A stretch of DNA of 8,096 nucleotides. Source: Akkermansiaceae bacterium. GTDB taxonomy: Bacteria; Verrucomicrobiota; Verrucomicrobiia; Verrucomicrobiales; Akkermansiaceae. How positions within the stretch are numbered: position 1 is the stretch's first letter; every line of letters begins with the position of its first letter. Made by a program: the position numbers and the translations under genes. Under the pieces are notes generated by a model that did no database searches, was not told the origin of the DNA, and was given only the letters and a program-made list of their open reading frames with translations. The DNA is taken from the NCBI GenBank assembly GCA_029287105.1, contig JARFRT010000353.1:1-8096 (forward strand). The letters are read 5' to 3'. This document shows positions 6,375 through 8,096 of this stretch, piece by piece.

Positions 6375-8012
6375 CTAGCGACGCTTTTTGCGGAGGAACG
6401 GCGGGATATCAAGATCTTCCCCTTCGTGAAAATTAGGATTCTCACCCTCGAATTTGCCCTTCGGCCCGCCATCCAGCTCAAGCTCACCCTGGGATGTCTG
6501 TTTTTTACGATCACGCCGCGGTGGCAAAAAGGATTTTTGCTCGGGCTCCGGCTCGTCATCCTCAAACTCATCCTCAAGCTCGTGAGAGTCTTCCTCCCAA
6601 GACGCTTCGTCCGATGGCTCGTCACTGCCGTCATTGCCGGCCTCGGTTTCAGCAAAGGGCGCCTGGTCGTCACTCCCGCCCAAAAAGGAATCGTCCTCTT
6701 CATGCTCATCGTGCTCGGAAGACGGACCGAAACCCGGGTCTTCGTCCATGGCCGTATCTTCATCGTTGACCGCATCCTGATCATCGACGGCCTCCTCGTC
6801 AGCCACCGCCTCACCTGGGGTGAAATCTTCCATTTCCCCCATGGGCGCCTCCGCGGTATCAGTGACCTCCGCGAAACCCTCGCCACTTGCCGTGAAACCT
6901 TCGCTGGGCTCCATGATATCTTCGTCCCCGGGACTCCCCAACAAAGCGGAAGCCGCATCAATGGCGGCCTGGGTGGCAAGACCGTCCAGGTCGTCCGACT
7001 CCACGTCGGCCACCAAACCCTGCACTTCAACCGGGTTGAGTTTGTCCTCCGGCAGAGCACTCACCAGGGTCACACTGAGGTTGTCCCCCATCGCGGGATC
7101 CACTGCGGCACCAAAGAGCACATGGGCCGAGGAAGGCACGTACTTCGCCAAGCCCCGCATCAGCAACTCGACTTCGTAAAGTGTCAGACTCTCGCCACCA
7201 CAGATGTGCACCAGCACGGTGGTGGCATCCGCCAACAAACTCCCCTTGTCCAGAAGCGGGCTGGTCAACGCATTCTCAAGCGCCAACTGGGAACGATTCT
7301 CCCCCTCGGCAATCCCGGAACCGAACAGACAACGCGAGCGGGTCGTCCGCAAGGCCGTCATCAAATCATCCAAACCGACATTGATCAGGCCGGGACGGAC
7401 CACCAGGCGCGTCACCGCCTTGATCGATTCCGATATCATCCGGTCGGCCGCAGCAAACGCCTCGTGGATGCCCTGCTTGGCGAGCACAAGCTCACCCATA
7501 CGCCCGTTGTCAAAGGTCACGAGCGCATTGGACAGGACGGCCAACTCATTCAGCGCGGTTTCCGCCTGGTCCCGACGGCGCTGCCCCTCAAAACCAAAGG
7601 GCATGGTGGCAAAAACAACCACGAAGGCGTCTTCTTCCCGGGCAATCCGGGTGATCAACGGGGCCGCACCCGATCCCGTTCCACCCCCGAGACCGACACA
7701 GACAAAAACCATCTTCCGGCCGCGCAGGGCATCACGGATCTGAAGCTCGGATTCTTGCACGGCTTGTAAACCCAACTCGGGATCCCCCCCGGCACCCAGT
7801 CCCTTGGTCAGGTTTTTGCCAATCTGGATTTTCTCACCCGCCACCGAGCTCGAGAGCGTCCGCATGTCGGTATTGATGCAAAGCATCTCCGCACCCGTCA
7901 TCCCGTCAAGCGCGGCGCGATCAAGCATATTGGCACCCGCACCACCAAGGCCGATGATTTTAACGGATGCCTCAGGGATGGTCTGCTGCGGGTCGCGGTC
8001 GTAGGAAATCAT
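6375..8012 (-). CDS. ftsZ: Cell division protein FtsZ, divergent, with a long acidic linker
   Basis: The product has 545 residues, well above the roughly 350-430 of many FtsZ proteins. FtsZ is the tubulin-like GTPase that polymerises into the division ring in the cytoplasm. The GTPase core (about 15-330) shows GLGGAGANM (21-29), NTDMRTL (47-53), the tubulin signature GGGTGSG (109-115), MPFGFEGQRR (137-146), DNGRM (168-172) and the T7 synergy loop NVGLDD (211-216). The usual loop is NVDFAD: its first Asp is replaced by Gly213, while the last Asp (216, equivalent to the E. coli D212 needed for GTP hydrolysis) is kept. The usual PNDRL-like loop reads DNGRM. A highly acidic Asp/Glu-rich linker covers about 335-490, then a short basic stretch (499-504). 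The C-terminus DLDIPPFLRKKRR (533-545) matches the conserved peptide that binds membrane tethers such as FtsA, with a very basic end. The ATG at 8012 gives the usual short N-terminus before the first glycine-rich loop. No ribosome binding site is evident. Confidence 0.96.
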   Translation of the reverse strand: MISYDRDPQQTIPEASVKIIGLGGAGANMLDRAALDGMTGAEMLCINTDMRTLSSSVAGEKIQIGKNLTKGLGAGGDPELGLQAVQESELQIRDALRGRKMVFVCVGLGGGTGSGAAPLITRIAREEDAFVVVFATMPFGFEGQRRRDQAETALNELAVLSNALVTFDNGRMGELVLAKQGIHEAFAAADRMISESIKAVTRLVVRPGLINVGLDDLMTALRTTRSRCLFGSGIAEGENRSQLALENALTSPLLDKGSLLADATTVLVHICGGESLTLYEVELLMRGLAKYVPSSAHVLFGAAVDPAMGDNLSVTLVSALPEDKLNPVEVQGLVADVESDDLDGLATQAAIDAASALLGSPGDEDIMEPSEGFTASGEGFAEVTDTAEAPMGEMEDFTPGEAVADEEAVDDQDAVNDEDTAMDEDPGFGPSSEHDEHEEDDSFLGGSDDQAPFAETEAGNDGSDEPSDEASWEEDSHELEDEFEDDEPEPEQKSFLPPRRDRKKQTSQGELELDGGPKGKFEGENPNFHEGEDLDIPPFLRKKRR

Positions 8013-8096
8013 TTTTCAGTGGTGGTTAACAGTGAACGGTGCACAGCCGCCGGGAGGAAATACCGGCCGGGGCCCGATCATTTGATTAGGCAATCC

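Noticed and set aside
6360..7769. A 469-codon open frame on the plus strand, antisense to ftsZ
   Set aside because: It mirrors the ftsZ coding strand, its product shows no recognisable domain, and the long opening follows from the GC-rich codon use of ftsZ.
8013..8096. Possible 3' end of an upstream gene such as ftsA on the minus strand
   Set aside because: One frame is open from the edge to a TGA at 8016-8018, but the 26 codons resemble no FtsA end, and the other two frames stop early. Nothing can be assigned.
1..8096. CRISPR array, tRNA, rRNA, insertion sequence or phage gene
   Set aside because: I saw no spaced direct repeats of CRISPR size, no cloverleaf or rRNA signature, and no transposase or integrase motif on either strand.

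Overview
The window looks like a chromosomal piece of a Verrucomicrobiae bacterium (Verrucomicrobiales/Akkermansia-Rubritalea-like). Three things point there: a PSD1 (DUF1553) plus DUF1501 gene pair, a family pairing typical of the Planctomycetes-Verrucomicrobia group; two secreted proteins ending in a PEP-CTERM sorting signal with an RRKR tail; and a recognisable but divergent ftsZ. This placement is inference from gene content. Coding sequence is GC-rich, while two intergenic leaders are strikingly AT-rich. No strong Shine-Dalgarno sequence precedes any gene start here.

Layout. Positions 1-1301 (+) hold the C-terminal part of a PSD1-domain protein, entering from the left edge and broken by one apparent missing A in an A-run near 856-860. 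Four tandem octamers fill most of the 42-bp gap to a Tat-exported DUF1501 protein (1344-2807, +). A 427-bp spacer (2808-3234) carries a perfect 16-bp palindrome, a possible terminator, a long imperfect inverted repeat with a GC-rich cap and several TATAAT hexamers. Next come two PEP-CTERM proteins of almost equal length (3235-3969 and 4468-5205, both +), each followed by an intrinsic terminator whose stem begins ACCGGA and ends TCCGGT. The 498-bp gap between them is AT-rich and has nested inverted repeats.

On the minus strand, converging on the second PEP-CTERM gene, lie ftsZ (8012-6375) and, 108 bp downstream of it, an unrecognised gene for a membrane-anchored protein with proline-rich linkers (6266-5445).

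How they fit together. The PSD1/DUF1501 pair is probably one exported, substrate-processing unit of unknown chemistry. The two PEP-CTERM proteins are probably exosortase-sorted surface proteins, expressed from separate transcription units. The ftsZ side is a housekeeping division locus; its neighbour is an envelope protein with no assigned role. I found no CRISPR array, tRNA, rRNA or transposase. The most useful leads are the structured leader at 2979-3060, the divergent synergy loop and acidic linker of FtsZ, and the unassigned ftsZ-adjacent gene.
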